From CAYVDH01 sp964450355 (GTDB lineage: Bacteria > Bacteroidota > Bacteroidia > NS11-12g > UBA955), in contig CAYVDH010000046.1 of assembly GCA_964450355.1 (NCBI GenBank), forward strand, positions 1-20,563: 20,563 nt of DNA. Reading direction: 5' to 3'. Below, piece after piece: positions 1 to 8,114 of the stretch. Each line of letters begins with the position of its first letter. Positions within the stretch are counted from its first letter, which is position 1. The notes under the pieces were generated by a model. It was not told the origin of the DNA and ran no database searches. It saw only the letters and a program-made list of their open reading frames with translations. A program made the position numbers and the translations under genes.

Positions 1-1282
1 ATAGTTTTCTAAAAGCTAGATATAAATTTTCATTTTGTAAATCTGATGCCAATAATTCTAATTTTTTATTGTCATTATTTTTAATTGAAATGAATGTTGA
101 ATGCAAGCATTTTCTTAACCAATGGGGAATTAATCTGTAATTTTTATTTTTATTTTCATGTATAAATTTAAATACTGGATAACCTGCAAACCATTCATCG
201 CTTCCTACACCTGATAAAGCAACAGTGATACCGGCATTTTTTGTTGCTTTTGATACAGCATACGTATTGACACCATCTGAACTAGGTACATCCATTTTCA
301 TGATAGCTTCAGGAACTAAACCAATAAATTCATTGGATTTAATTAAAACTTCAGTATGATTGGTTTTAAACTTATTGGCAACTAAAGTGGCGTATATAGA
401 TTCTGAAAAATCGGACTCATCGAAATTGATATTAAACGTATTAGCTGTAACTCCTATATCACTCATTATACCAACAATGGCACTGCTATCAATACCTCCA
501 GATAAAAACGCAGCTAATGGAACATCAGATTCTAAACGTTTTTGGACTGAATCATACAACAGATTTTTTATTTTAGATGTTGATGTTTTATAACTATCGT
601 TGTTATTGTTTTTATTGTTTATATCCCAAAATTGGTATTTTACAATGCTTTTTTCATCTATTTTTAAATAATTACCTGGTTCAAGTGAAACAACTCCTTC
701 AATCAATGTTTGTACACCTAATGTGGTTTGAAATGTTAAATAATCAATTAGTGCATGTTGATTTATTGTTTTAGTAACCATTCCAGTTTCCAATAGACTT
801 CTAAGTTCAGAGGAAAACAAACAAGTATAATTATCTTTTACATGGTAATAAAGTGGTTTTACCCCTAATCTATCGCGAATTAAATAAGTAGTTTGTATGC
901 GATGATCATACAAAGCAATGGCAAACATTCCATCTAATTTATGAATAAAATCAATACCCCATTTCAAATAAGCTGCTAAAATAACTTCAGTATCAGTATT
1001 GGATTTAAAAGGATAATCGAGCTGTTTTTTTAACGATTTATAATTGTAAATTTCACCATTGAAAACTGTGGTAACAGAGTTGTCATTAGATGACATTGGC
1101 TGATGGCCTAATTTGGATAAATCAATGATGGATAATCTACGATGACCAAATGCTATGTTTTCATTCACAAATACTCCAGCATCATCAGGACCCCTGTGTT
1201 TCATGGAAACATTCATGGTATTTACTGTTTTTTCAGCAAATAATTTATCCCTATGATTGATTATGCCATTTATTCCGCACAT
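1..1282 (-). CDS. AsnB-type glutamine-dependent amidotransferase (asparagine synthase family), C-terminus cut by the window edge
   Basis: The frame is open from an ATG at 1282 to the left edge, giving about 427 residues of a family usually near 600-630, so the C-terminal third is missing. The protein begins MCGINGII, so Cys2 becomes the N-terminal nucleophile of the class II glutaminase domain. KHRGPDD, GHRRLSIIDLS, FNGEIYNY and SNTDTEV follow in the normal order. The synthetase domain has the ATP-binding PP-loop SGGIDSS at about residues 261-267 and GVGSDEWFAGY near 355-365. Family members move ammonia from glutamine to an adenylated carboxylate. In polysaccharide clusters such proteins often amidate sugar acids rather than aspartate, which is inferred here from context. 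The start overlaps the end of the upstream glycosyltransferase by 13 bp, so the two are probably translated together. The family call is secure; the substrate is unknown. Confidence 0.93.
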   Translation of the reverse strand, partial: MCGINGIINHRDKLFAEKTVNTMNVSMKHRGPDDAGVFVNENIAFGHRRLSIIDLSKLGHQPMSSNDNSVTTVFNGEIYNYKSLKKQLDYPFKSNTDTEVILAAYLKWGIDFIHKLDGMFAIALYDHRIQTTYLIRDRLGVKPLYYHVKDNYTCLFSSELRSLLETGMVTKTINQHALIDYLTFQTTLGVQTLIEGVVSLEPGNYLKIDEKSIVKYQFWDINNKNNNNDSYKTSTSKIKNLLYDSVQKRLESDVPLAAFLSGGIDSSAIVGIMSDIGVTANTFNINFDESDFSESIYATLVANKFKTNHTEVLIKSNEFIGLVPEAIMKMDVPSSDGVNTYAVSKATKNAGITVALSGVGSDEWFAGYPVFKFIHENKNKNYRLIPHWLRKCLHSTFISIKNNDNKKLELLASDLQNENLYLAFRKL

Positions 1283-2361
1283 GTATTTCCTAATTTATTT
1301 AAACATTTTCCCCAATCATCAAGTGTCAATTGAATTGCTAAGTCATAACTTTTTTGTGACATTTTCCACAATGATTCGTCATTCATGGTCATTATTTTTT
1401 CTAAGTATATTTGTAATTCTTGTGCATCTGAAACCATGAAAGAGAATCCATTTTCAGAAGTTAAAAACATGGAACCTGAGCCTATTTTATTGGAGAGAAT
1501 CAATGGCATTGCAGACAAAGCCGCTTCGTGAACAGCAACTCCCCAAGGTTCATAAATACTTGGTAAAATATAAACACCACTAGATTTTAAAATTTCTCTT
1601 AATTCTTCTGGCTGCTTAAAACCTAAATGATGAATGTATTCATTTTGAATTCTTTCATCGAATAAATCACCTAATCCCATGCATTTCAATACCCAATTAG
1701 AGCCAGTATTTTCGTTGGCTTTAATAAAAGCATTCCACAAAGTTGGTAAGTCTTTTTGAGGTATATAACGGGCAACACTTACCATGGTTTTAGGAAAGTC
1801 TCCCTTTGTCATTAATTTATTTGTGCCAATTGGTTTAAAAATATCAGTGTCTGCAACATAAAAACCCAAGCTTATTTGACCGAATTCAAAGCCAAGTTTA
1901 ATTGCATAATTTTGTTGAGGAATGCCTGGTACCCATACTTTTTTAAACAATTTTTTAATCCAGAAAGGAGAAATAAGCCTTAAAAGCCATTGTTTTGGTT
2001 TTCCTTGCCATTGATTATCGAAGCAAAGGACTGTTTCAGCTAAATTGTAATATTTTTTTACCCACTTTAAATAGTGTTTATTTCCCCATCCCGAACACAG
2101 AATAACTTGAGGTTCAAATTGTTCAATTTTTTGATGAATAACATCTAAATTAATTAAATTAAACTCTTGTTTATCAATACTTTCAGGTAGGTTAAATAAA
2201 AATGGAGCTTCTTTATTAATTGGATAATGAACCAGTAAAATTTTTGCATTTTTATTTTGATTTACAAAATGTTTTAAACAAGAAGTTAGGTAAGCAGCTA
2301 ACTCGGTATAGAGGATAAGTACTCGCAAATTTTTACTTTTGCAAAGATTGTAGTTATTCAA
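1270..2361 (-). CDS. GT4-family glycosyltransferase (GT-B fold)
   Basis: This 363-residue protein has the usual length for retaining GT-B enzymes that add a sugar from a nucleotide-sugar donor to a lipid-linked repeat unit at the cytoplasmic membrane face. The C-terminal donor-binding domain shows a SVARYIPQKDL segment near 195-205 and the EX7E signature in YEPWGVAVHEAA (Glu271 and Glu279). The N-terminal domain has LRVLILYTE near residues 12-20. No ATG is available: codon 1 is TTG at 2361, with an in-frame stop three codons upstream. A second TTG at 2328 (residue 12) would place the start directly before LRVLILYTE. The gene is divergent from the plus-strand polymerase-like gene, with only 21 bp between them, and overlaps the downstream AsnB-type gene by 13 bp. 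Donor and acceptor cannot be read from the sequence. Confidence 0.88.
   Translation of the reverse strand: MNNYNLCKSKNLRVLILYTELAAYLTSCLKHFVNQNKNAKILLVHYPINKEAPFLFNLPESIDKQEFNLINLDVIHQKIEQFEPQVILCSGWGNKHYLKWVKKYYNLAETVLCFDNQWQGKPKQWLLRLISPFWIKKLFKKVWVPGIPQQNYAIKLGFEFGQISLGFYVADTDIFKPIGTNKLMTKGDFPKTMVSVARYIPQKDLPTLWNAFIKANENTGSNWVLKCMGLGDLFDERIQNEYIHHLGFKQPEELREILKSSGVYILPSIYEPWGVAVHEAALSAMPLILSNKIGSGSMFLTSENGFSFMVSDAQELQIYLEKIMTMNDESLWKMSQKSYDLAIQLTLDDWGKCLNKLGNTCAE
2334..2341 (+). promoter_or_regulatory. Candidate Bacteroidota-type -7 promoter box for the plus-strand polymerase gene
   Basis: The octamer TACTTTTG matches the TAnnTTTG consensus of the -7 element used by the main sigma factor of Bacteroidota. 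It lies about 41 bp before the ATG at 2383, a plausible distance for a short leader. No convincing TTG/TTTG -33 element is seen at the expected spacing upstream. The box sits inside the 5' end of the divergent glycosyltransferase gene. It could be chance in AT-rich DNA. Confidence 0.25.
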
Positions 2362-2382
2362 TGAAAATCAAAACCAAACATC

Positions 2383-3696
2383 ATGAATTTTAAAACAATA
2401 CTTTGTTGGTGCATGATAGCATCACTTTTTATGGATGATTTTATCATCATGAGGTTTATGTTGCCTATTGATTTGTATGTGTATTATGTATTTTTTATAA
2501 TCAATATATTGTATTTTATATTTACAAAAAGGACTTTAAATTTATTACCAAAATGGTTTTTTTTAAGTATTTCATTGTTGATTGGAGTGACAGTATTTGT
2601 TAGTTTAAGTGCTGGTATTTTTAATTTCAAGGTAATTAAACAAATTATTGGAATAGTATTCACATCGGTAGCATATTATACCTATTTAAGTATCGAAGAA
2701 TTTAATATTAAAGAAGTTTTTAGAAAATACCTGATAGCTGCATTTTTAGTTTCAGCTTATGGTATTTTTGAGGAATTATTACACTTGCAGGGAATTCATA
2801 TCAGTTCAAACATAAGGCAATCCTCATTTGGTTTATACAGGGTATATAGCATTATGGGTGAACCCTATTTTTTAGCCGTTGTATTAATACCTGCTTTTTA
2901 TTTTTTATGGAGTGCCCTTTATAAACAAGGAATAATTAGTGAATTTAAAACAAGACTAATATTTGTATTTACAATAGGTACTTGTTATATTCTTACGTTT
3001 TCTTCGGCAGGATTTATTGGTTTAGCTTTAATTATCATCTTTTGGTTATACAACAAAAAGTTTTTTTCAATAACTAACTGGAAAATATTGATGTTACCAA
3101 TATTAATTATCGTATTTGCTTCATTGTTTTCAAGTGTAAAAAACAGTTGGAAGGAGTTCAACATTAAGACCACTCAAACTTTTAAAGCATTTACTGCAAA
3201 AAAATTCAGTAAAAAAGATGTTTCAGATTTGAATTCAAGTAGTTTTGCTCTGTATTCCAATTACATAGTGGCAAAGGCATCGTTTGATGCTAAACCCCTT
3301 ACTGGGTCAGGATTGGGTACACATGAAGCTAATTACTTGAAACGTTTTGAGCAATTTTTTGATAAATCTTTTTTGACCAAATACGGTGCTTTCAATGCTA
3401 GTGATGCTAATTCATTGTTTATTCGATTGATGTCAGAAACGGGGCTTTTGGGGTTGGGAATGTTTTTTCTTTTTTTATTTAAAAACTTTTTAAGGAGAAA
3501 AGGTTATCAGGATTCGGAGCTCAAAGAATTAACCTTTATAAACCAAGGAATTTTCATTTGGTTTATAGTAAGATTGGTGAGAACAGGAAATTATTTTGGG
3601 AATGGTTTCTTTTTGTTTTTCTTTTTATACTATTTCAGTGCAAAAATTGTTAAAGAGAAACTAAAAGAGAAGAAAAAAGCTATAAAACAGATTTGA
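2383..3696 (+). CDS. O-antigen polymerase/ligase-like polytopic membrane protein (Wzy/WaaL superfamily)
   Basis: The 437-residue protein is built of about 10-11 hydrophobic segments from residue 5 to the C-terminus, with a long polar, probably periplasmic, loop at about 250-345. Two features are typical of the O-antigen ligase/polymerase superfamily (Wzy_C type): a GSGLGTHE motif at 308-315, and NSLFIRLMSETGLLGL at about 343-358, which leads into a transmembrane helix. Such proteins join undecaprenyl-linked repeat units, or ligate the finished chain to its acceptor, in the periplasm. Within a gene cluster full of glycosyltransferases, a polymerase is the more likely role. It is the only plus-strand gene in the window. 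It starts 21 bp from a divergent glycosyltransferase, and its stop overlaps the convergent neighbour's stop region by 17 bp. ATG start; no clear Shine-Dalgarno. Confidence 0.85.
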   Translation: MNFKTILCWCMIASLFMDDFIIMRFMLPIDLYVYYVFFIINILYFIFTKRTLNLLPKWFFLSISLLIGVTVFVSLSAGIFNFKVIKQIIGIVFTSVAYYTYLSIEEFNIKEVFRKYLIAAFLVSAYGIFEELLHLQGIHISSNIRQSSFGLYRVYSIMGEPYFLAVVLIPAFYFLWSALYKQGIISEFKTRLIFVFTIGTCYILTFSSAGFIGLALIIIFWLYNKKFFSITNWKILMLPILIIVFASLFSSVKNSWKEFNIKTTQTFKAFTAKKFSKKDVSDLNSSSFALYSNYIVAKASFDAKPLTGSGLGTHEANYLKRFEQFFDKSFLTKYGAFNASDANSLFIRLMSETGLLGLGMFFLFLFKNFLRRKGYQDSELKELTFINQGIFIWFIVRLVRTGNYFGNGFFLFFFLYYFSAKIVKEKLKEKKKAIKQI

Positions 3697-3702
3697 TAGC
3701 TT
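3677..3702 (-). terminator. Candidate intrinsic terminator at the convergent gene ends
   Basis: AAGCTAT (3677-3683) and ATAGCTT (3696-3702) are perfect inverted repeats giving a 7-bp stem with a 12-nt loop. Read leftward, the stem is followed at once by a T-rich tract (TTTTCTT), the form expected for an intrinsic terminator of the leftward glycosyltransferase operon. Read rightward the tail is poorer in T. The hairpin covers both stop codons of the convergent genes (TGA at 3694-3696 on plus, TAG at 3682-3680 on minus). The stem has only two G:C pairs, so it would be weak. Confidence 0.45.
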
Positions 3703-4780
3703 GTATAGTGGTTTTAATAGAATTTGACCACAAAAATTGATTTTTTACTAAGTTGATTGACTCATTTTTTAATTGAAATAATTCATCATTTTCCATTTCA
3801 ATGAAACGTAATAATGATTGTTTCAATTGAATTGCATCATTTACTTCAATTAAATCTCCATTTTTATTGTTTACTAACAATGAAGTTGCTCCTGTATCTG
3901 TAGCTATTATAGCCAATCCGCAAGCCATAGCTTCAAGAATAACGGTAGGCATTCCTTCTGCTAAACTTGGGCATACTAAAACATCACATTTACTAAGAAT
4001 GGATTTTATTTTTATTGGATCTTTAATTTCTCCATAAAAACTTACTTTTTCTGATTGTAAATTTTCTGGCTGATTAACCCCAATAAAATGAAAATGATAA
4101 TTAAATTCTGAAATCTCTTTTAAGCTTAAATATATTGAATCTACTGATTTTCTCCACTCATTTCGACCAACAAAAACAAAATGAGTCGTGATGTTTTTAT
4201 TCCTAGGTTCGGTTAGCCAATTATCATCTATTCCTATAGGGGTAACAAGAATTTTTTTTGCATTATTTTGTTCTAAAATTTGAGTTAGTTTTCCTCCTAA
4301 TGAAAAGGAAATTTCACTTTTTTTAATGATATACTTTGCAGGTATTCTCATTAAAGTTTGAATTAATTTGTGTTTAAATCCTTTGGTGAATTGAAACATT
4401 TCCAAACCGTGAAGATTTGAACCTACTTTAACTCCTTTTTTGCAAAAATACCAAGAAGTAAACCCTTGTGCATAAATAAAATCATAGGATTGATTATTCA
4501 AAAATTCTTTGAAAATATTTTTTGAAAACTTGTATGATGAATACAAATAATGTCCAGGGAATTTGATGGAAGATTTTGGAAAATTAATTTTATAAAATTT
4601 AATGTTTAATGTTTCATCAAAAGAAAAATTCTTTATCACTACATTGGCATTTTCAGCTGCATAATAAACATCTACTTTAATGTCATTTAATGCTAAATAC
4701 TTAATTAAATAGAATGAATGTTTTTGCATTCCCCCAATAGCATCAGGCCAAATTCCATCTGTTAAAAAAGCTATTCGCAT
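3680..4780 (-). CDS. GT4-family glycosyltransferase (GT-B fold)
   Basis: The 366-residue protein is a typical group 1 glycosyltransferase. The N-terminal acceptor domain starts MRIAFLTDGIWPDAIGGMQKH, with the Gly-Gly loop at residues 16-17. The donor domain shows TPIGID near 180, FVFVGRNEWRKS near 201-212, and PSLAEGMPTVILEAMACG, in which Glu275 and Glu283 form the EX7E motif, followed by ATDTG. It probably adds one sugar of the repeat unit on the cytoplasmic side of the membrane. The ATG at 4780 lies inside the end of the upstream glycosyltransferase gene (10-bp overlap), which indicates coupled translation. It is the last gene of the long leftward run before the convergent polymerase gene, and its stop codon lies inside a candidate terminator hairpin. 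The specific sugar is unknown. Confidence 0.9.
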   Translation of the reverse strand: MRIAFLTDGIWPDAIGGMQKHSFYLIKYLALNDIKVDVYYAAENANVVIKNFSFDETLNIKFYKINFPKSSIKFPGHYLYSSYKFSKNIFKEFLNNQSYDFIYAQGFTSWYFCKKGVKVGSNLHGLEMFQFTKGFKHKLIQTLMRIPAKYIIKKSEISFSLGGKLTQILEQNNAKKILVTPIGIDDNWLTEPRNKNITTHFVFVGRNEWRKSVDSIYLSLKEISEFNYHFHFIGVNQPENLQSEKVSFYGEIKDPIKIKSILSKCDVLVCPSLAEGMPTVILEAMACGLAIIATDTGATSLLVNNKNGDLIEVNDAIQLKQSLLRFIEMENDELFQLKNESINLVKNQFLWSNSIKTTIQAIKSVL

Positions 4781-5961
4781 TCTAGTATTATTCTTTTAGC
4801 AGCTTTTCGCCATGTGTAATTTTCCATCACCAAATTTTTGAAATTTATAGCTGTAGATTGTGCAAAATCAAAATCAATGAACATTCGATAAATGGCATCA
4901 GATAGTTCTTTTTTATTGATATCTATTAATAATCCATGAACTCCATTGTTCATCACATCTTTAATGGATTCAAGATTTGGAGCAATCACAGGTTTTTGTA
5001 AAATAGCGTATTCAAATATTTTAATAGGTGAACAGTACCATGCAGTTTTAGCCAAAGTGCATAAATTCATCACCGATATGTATGAATAAATGTCTTTATG
5101 ATTTACTTTACCAGTAAATATCACTTGTTCTTTGTAGGGTTTATCTTCAATTTTTTCTTTAAGTTCATTGAGTATGGACCCATCGCCAACTATCATCAAT
5201 CTGATGTTAGGAATTTTGTTATAAGAAAGTTCAAATGAATCCAATAATAAATCAACACCATGGTGAGGAAATATAGAGCCAACAAAACCTACTACGAATT
5301 TACCAAATAATTGATATTGTTGTCGAATATGATCAACTAATGTTTCATTTATTTTCACATTTTTAAGATTGATACAATTCGGTTGAACAATGATTTTATC
5401 TATCTCTGCTTGATATTTTTGAATAATAAAATCTTTTAATGGCGAGGAAACAACAAATATTTTATCAGCATTTTTTATTTTGTTTTTTTCTTTTCGATGT
5501 GCTAAAGCATGCAAAAATGAGTTTCCTTCAAATCCTTTCATTTCTTCTACAAAAGGTGCATTTATTTCAATAAAATATTTGACTTTGAATTTTTTTACAA
5601 CTTTAACCCCTTTGTCTTGTAAGTATTCTGAGCGTTCGTATATTAAATCGGGTTGATGGAGCACAATGGCTTTTTTAAGTTCCTTTGCAGCTAATTTATC
5701 GTGCTGTATGAGTTTAAAATCTTTGAGAGAAGTCCAAATGAATTTAGGGATTAGTTTTTTTATTTTAGTTTTAAAACTGTTTTTGGCAGCAGGGATACCG
5801 GCTTGTGAAAGATTTGATTTTTCTGTACCTCCCAACACGACAGGAATTACAGTATGACCAAGTTGTTTGAGTGCGTTAATCACTTCTCTTTGATGGGTAG
5901 CATATCCAACATCACTCACTATATCATGAGTTGGATGAGGAGAGTAATAAATGATTTTCAT
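4771..5961 (-). CDS. GT4-family glycosyltransferase, variant lacking the first Glu of EX7E
   Basis: This is a 396-residue group 1 glycosyltransferase. It begins MKIIYYSPHPTHDIVSDVGY, has VVGFVGSIFPHHGVDLLL at about 223-240, MIVGDGS at about 256-262 and FTGKVNHKDI at 282-291. The donor-site segment reads SPIKIFEYAILQKPVIAPN (from residue 311). Glu317 corresponds to the second Glu of the EX7E motif; the first position is Tyr309. This SPxKxxEY form is common in a GT4 subgroup, so loss of activity is not implied. The ATG at 5961 is preceded by an 88-bp gap, the largest non-coding gap in the window, so an internal promoter here is possible. It overlaps the next glycosyltransferase by 10 bp. Donor and acceptor are not predictable. 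Confidence 0.9.
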   Translation of the reverse strand: MKIIYYSPHPTHDIVSDVGYATHQREVINALKQLGHTVIPVVLGGTEKSNLSQAGIPAAKNSFKTKIKKLIPKFIWTSLKDFKLIQHDKLAAKELKKAIVLHQPDLIYERSEYLQDKGVKVVKKFKVKYFIEINAPFVEEMKGFEGNSFLHALAHRKEKNKIKNADKIFVVSSPLKDFIIQKYQAEIDKIIVQPNCINLKNVKINETLVDHIRQQYQLFGKFVVGFVGSIFPHHGVDLLLDSFELSYNKIPNIRLMIVGDGSILNELKEKIEDKPYKEQVIFTGKVNHKDIYSYISVMNLCTLAKTAWYCSPIKIFEYAILQKPVIAPNLESIKDVMNNGVHGLLIDINKKELSDAIYRMFIDFDFAQSTAINFKNLVMENYTWRKAAKRIILECE

Positions 5962-5973
5962 GTAAGTAAATTA

Positions 5974-5993
5974 CCATTTAAATTACTAAATGG
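5974..5993. repeat. Short inverted repeat in the 88-bp intergenic gap
   Basis: CCATTTA (5974-5980) and TAAATGG (5987-5993) are perfect inverted repeats with a 6-nt spacer. They lie 13-32 bp before the ATG of the leftward glycosyltransferase that starts at 5961. The rest of the 5962-6049 gap is plain AT-rich sequence without a good TAnnTTTG box. The repeat could be an operator or a leader hairpin. With a 7-bp AT-rich stem, chance is also possible. Confidence 0.3.
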
Positions 5994-6049
5994 ATTTTGA
6001 AATAAAGAAGAAAATAATAATAAAATATATCGATTAAAAAATAACCAAA

Positions 6050-7027
6050 TTATTCAGATGCTTTTAATATGTCTTCTTTGTAATATGTTTTTTGAGGGAC
6101 ATTAATTTCAGTACGGTGATACACATCTTCTATAGTTTCACTATTAATAATTTTATCAATAAATGGATGATAATAATTAGGAATATTGATTTTATTTTTT
6201 TGAAAAAAATCTACATCAAATAAATCAGCTCTTTGAATGAAAGCAAAGATCATTTGAGCGGAATAGTGGTCAACAGTAACTCCTTTTTCCGCTTTAGTAG
6301 GTGCAAAATATTCTGATTCTTCAATGCCTTTAAAACCTTTGCCATTAGGATTTGGGTAAAATTGATAGGTTTTTTCTTCAGCTATTCCAAATTGTTGGGT
6401 CATTCCTAATTTATGAATAAGCCATCTCAATGGAGTTTTAATTGATTTTAAAATTGGGTTTTGTCTTAAATTATCTGTAGTTCTTTTTTTGTCTGGGGTC
6501 CAAATGAGCATTGTACTTGATAATTTTTCTGGAATCAATACTACATGAGGTTCCCAACTATCAACTGTATGAGGGTTGACATCTTTTTGATGAAAATGTT
6601 TAGTAATTTTTAATTGGGTATCAAGTGTATTGTTATTTACTTTTGGACTTTTTTCGAAAAGATAAGTTTCGTAACCTGAACCAAAAAAAGCATTGGTAGT
6701 AAGTATGTAATTGTTGTGATGGTGAATGCAGTGCGCAGCAATGTTTTTTCTACCTTCTCTTTCAGGCGGAAAAATATGAATTTTTAAATTGTAATGTTCG
6801 GTTTCGTGCACATATAAAAATGGAATGTTATAACCAGTCCATTCTTGTTTTAAAAACCCAGGATCTTCAAAATTTCTTTTGATAATTAATTTTAAAAAAT
6901 CCTTATCGCTCCCCATTCTTAGTAGCAAGGGTTTGCATTGATTATGAAACTCTTGTCTATCGTCATATTGTTTATCTAAAGCTAATAAATCTAAAATATA
7001 AGGATGATTATCTAATGGGTTTTTCAT
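6050..7027 (-). CDS. Unassigned His-rich protein, possibly a cupin-like metalloenzyme
   Basis: I do not recognise this 325-residue protein with certainty. It has no signal peptide or membrane segment, so it is probably cytoplasmic. The centre contains a histidine cluster: His99 and His102-His104 (AHCIHHHNNYIL), followed by FFGSGYETYLFE. A second stretch has His153 and His161 (NPHTVDSWEPHVVLIP). The spacing recalls the two metal-binding motifs of cupins and cysteine-dioxygenase-like enzymes, which place His residues on neighbouring beta-strands. This is an inference from motif shape only. It lies 4 bp after the UDP-GlcNAc 2-epimerase gene and is clearly part of the same leftward transcription unit, so a role in making or modifying a sugar of this glycan is likely. 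The ATG at 7027 fits the spacing. Other explanations include a non-enzymatic protein typical of polysaccharide gene clusters. Confidence 0.6.
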   Translation of the reverse strand: MKNPLDNHPYILDLLALDKQYDDRQEFHNQCKPLLLRMGSDKDFLKLIIKRNFEDPGFLKQEWTGYNIPFLYVHETEHYNLKIHIFPPEREGRKNIAAHCIHHHNNYILTTNAFFGSGYETYLFEKSPKVNNNTLDTQLKITKHFHQKDVNPHTVDSWEPHVVLIPEKLSSTMLIWTPDKKRTTDNLRQNPILKSIKTPLRWLIHKLGMTQQFGIAEEKTYQFYPNPNGKGFKGIEESEYFAPTKAEKGVTVDHYSAQMIFAFIQRADLFDVDFFQKNKINIPNYYHPFIDKIINSETIEDVYHRTEINVPQKTYYKEDILKASE

Positions 7028-7031
7028 TTGG

Positions 7032-8114
7032 TTACAAATATGATTTTAATGTAGTTAATATTTTGTGACTTGTATCACCATTTCCATAAAATTGTTTATT
7101 CAAATTAAATTCTTGATTTGAAAATTCTTGATAAGCAGATTGAATTTTTTCTATTTGAGTTCCACACAGTTTATTTTTATTATCTTCAACAAGTTCAATC
7201 CATTCAGTTTCATCTCTTAAAGTGATGCAAAACTTTTGATTAAAAAAAGCTTCTTTTTGTAGCCCTCCACTATCTGTAATTACCATTTTGCAATGTTTAA
7301 GTAAATACAACATATCAAAATAACCTAAAGGCTCCAATAATTTAATATGAGGATGTATTTTGATGTTTTTAATTTTTTGTTTTGTTCTTGGATGTAATGG
7401 TAAAACGATGATATTAGATTCTGCTAAGGCGTTTAAAGCTTCAAATATTTGATTTAATTTATCCTCATTATCTGTATTCTCAGCTCGATGAATTGTACAC
7501 AACAAGAAATCTAAATCTTGAAATTGATTTGTAAAAGAGGCATTTTCATTGGCATAATGAGAGAATAACACCATGCTATCGTACATGATATCGCCAGTAT
7601 TTTCTATGATGCAATTAAAATTCTGAAAGCCTTCATTTTTTAAATTATTTACAGCAGTATCCGTTGGACAAAATAAAAAGTCAGAAATTCTGTCGGTTAA
7701 AATTCTGTTGATTTCTTCAGGCATGGAAGTATTAAAACTTCTTAATCCTGCTTCAACATGAGCTATTTTGATGTTTAATTTTTTAGCTGCAATTGCTCCT
7801 GCCAATGTTGAATTTGTATCACCGTAAACCAATAAACAATCAGGATTTTCAATGAGAAGTATTTTTTCTATTTCTTCAATCATTCTTCCAGTCATAGCAC
7901 CATGATTAAGTCCATTGACATATAACTGATAATTAGGGGTAGGAATTTGCATTTCATTAAAGAAAACATTAGACATGTTGTTGTCAAAATGTTGACCAGT
8001 ATGAATTACAATTTCTTTTATTTCATTTTGTTTAGCAATGGCTTTACTCAAAGCTGCTGCTTTGATGAATTGTGGTCGTGCACCTACTACAGTTACAATT
8101 TTAATGTTTTTCAA
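7032..8114 (-). CDS. wecB: Non-hydrolysing UDP-N-acetylglucosamine 2-epimerase (WecB-like)
   Basis: This enzyme interconverts UDP-GlcNAc and UDP-ManNAc (or a related UDP-sugar pair) in the cytoplasm. The 360 residues match the family length. Visible signatures are VGARPQFIKAAALS at 10-23, HTGQH at 38-42, YGDTNSTLAG at 97-106 (Asp99), HVEAGLRSF at 119-127 (Glu121), MPEEINR at 131-137, TIHRAENT at 207-214 (His209) and DSGGLQKEAF at 281-290. These cover the Asp, Glu and His residues known to be catalytic in E. coli WecB. Codon 1 is TTG, which overlaps the TGA of the upstream glycosyltransferase as TTGA; the next upstream codons give no ATG. Related WbpI-type enzymes act on diacetamido-uronic acids. 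The HVEAGLR form here fits WecB better, but the exact substrate is not fixed by sequence. Confidence 0.93.
   Translation of the reverse strand: MKNIKIVTVVGARPQFIKAAALSKAIAKQNEIKEIVIHTGQHFDNNMSNVFFNEMQIPTPNYQLYVNGLNHGAMTGRMIEEIEKILLIENPDCLLVYGDTNSTLAGAIAAKKLNIKIAHVEAGLRSFNTSMPEEINRILTDRISDFLFCPTDTAVNNLKNEGFQNFNCIIENTGDIMYDSMVLFSHYANENASFTNQFQDLDFLLCTIHRAENTDNEDKLNQIFEALNALAESNIIVLPLHPRTKQKIKNIKIHPHIKLLEPLGYFDMLYLLKHCKMVITDSGGLQKEAFFNQKFCITLRDETEWIELVEDNKNKLCGTQIEKIQSAYQEFSNQEFNLNKQFYGNGDTSHKILTTLKSYL

Noticed and set aside
360..774. Plus-strand open frames of 65-77 codons
   Set aside because: They lie opposite the AsnB-type coding region, have no recognisable domain and look like chance frames.
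2985..3173. Minus-strand open frame of 62 codons inside the polymerase gene
   Set aside because: It has no start context or domain, and the plus-strand membrane protein explains the region.
4771..5961. Loss of the first Glu of EX7E as a sign of an inactive glycosyltransferase
   Set aside because: The SPxKxxEY variant occurs in active-looking GT4 subgroups and the rest of the donor domain is intact.
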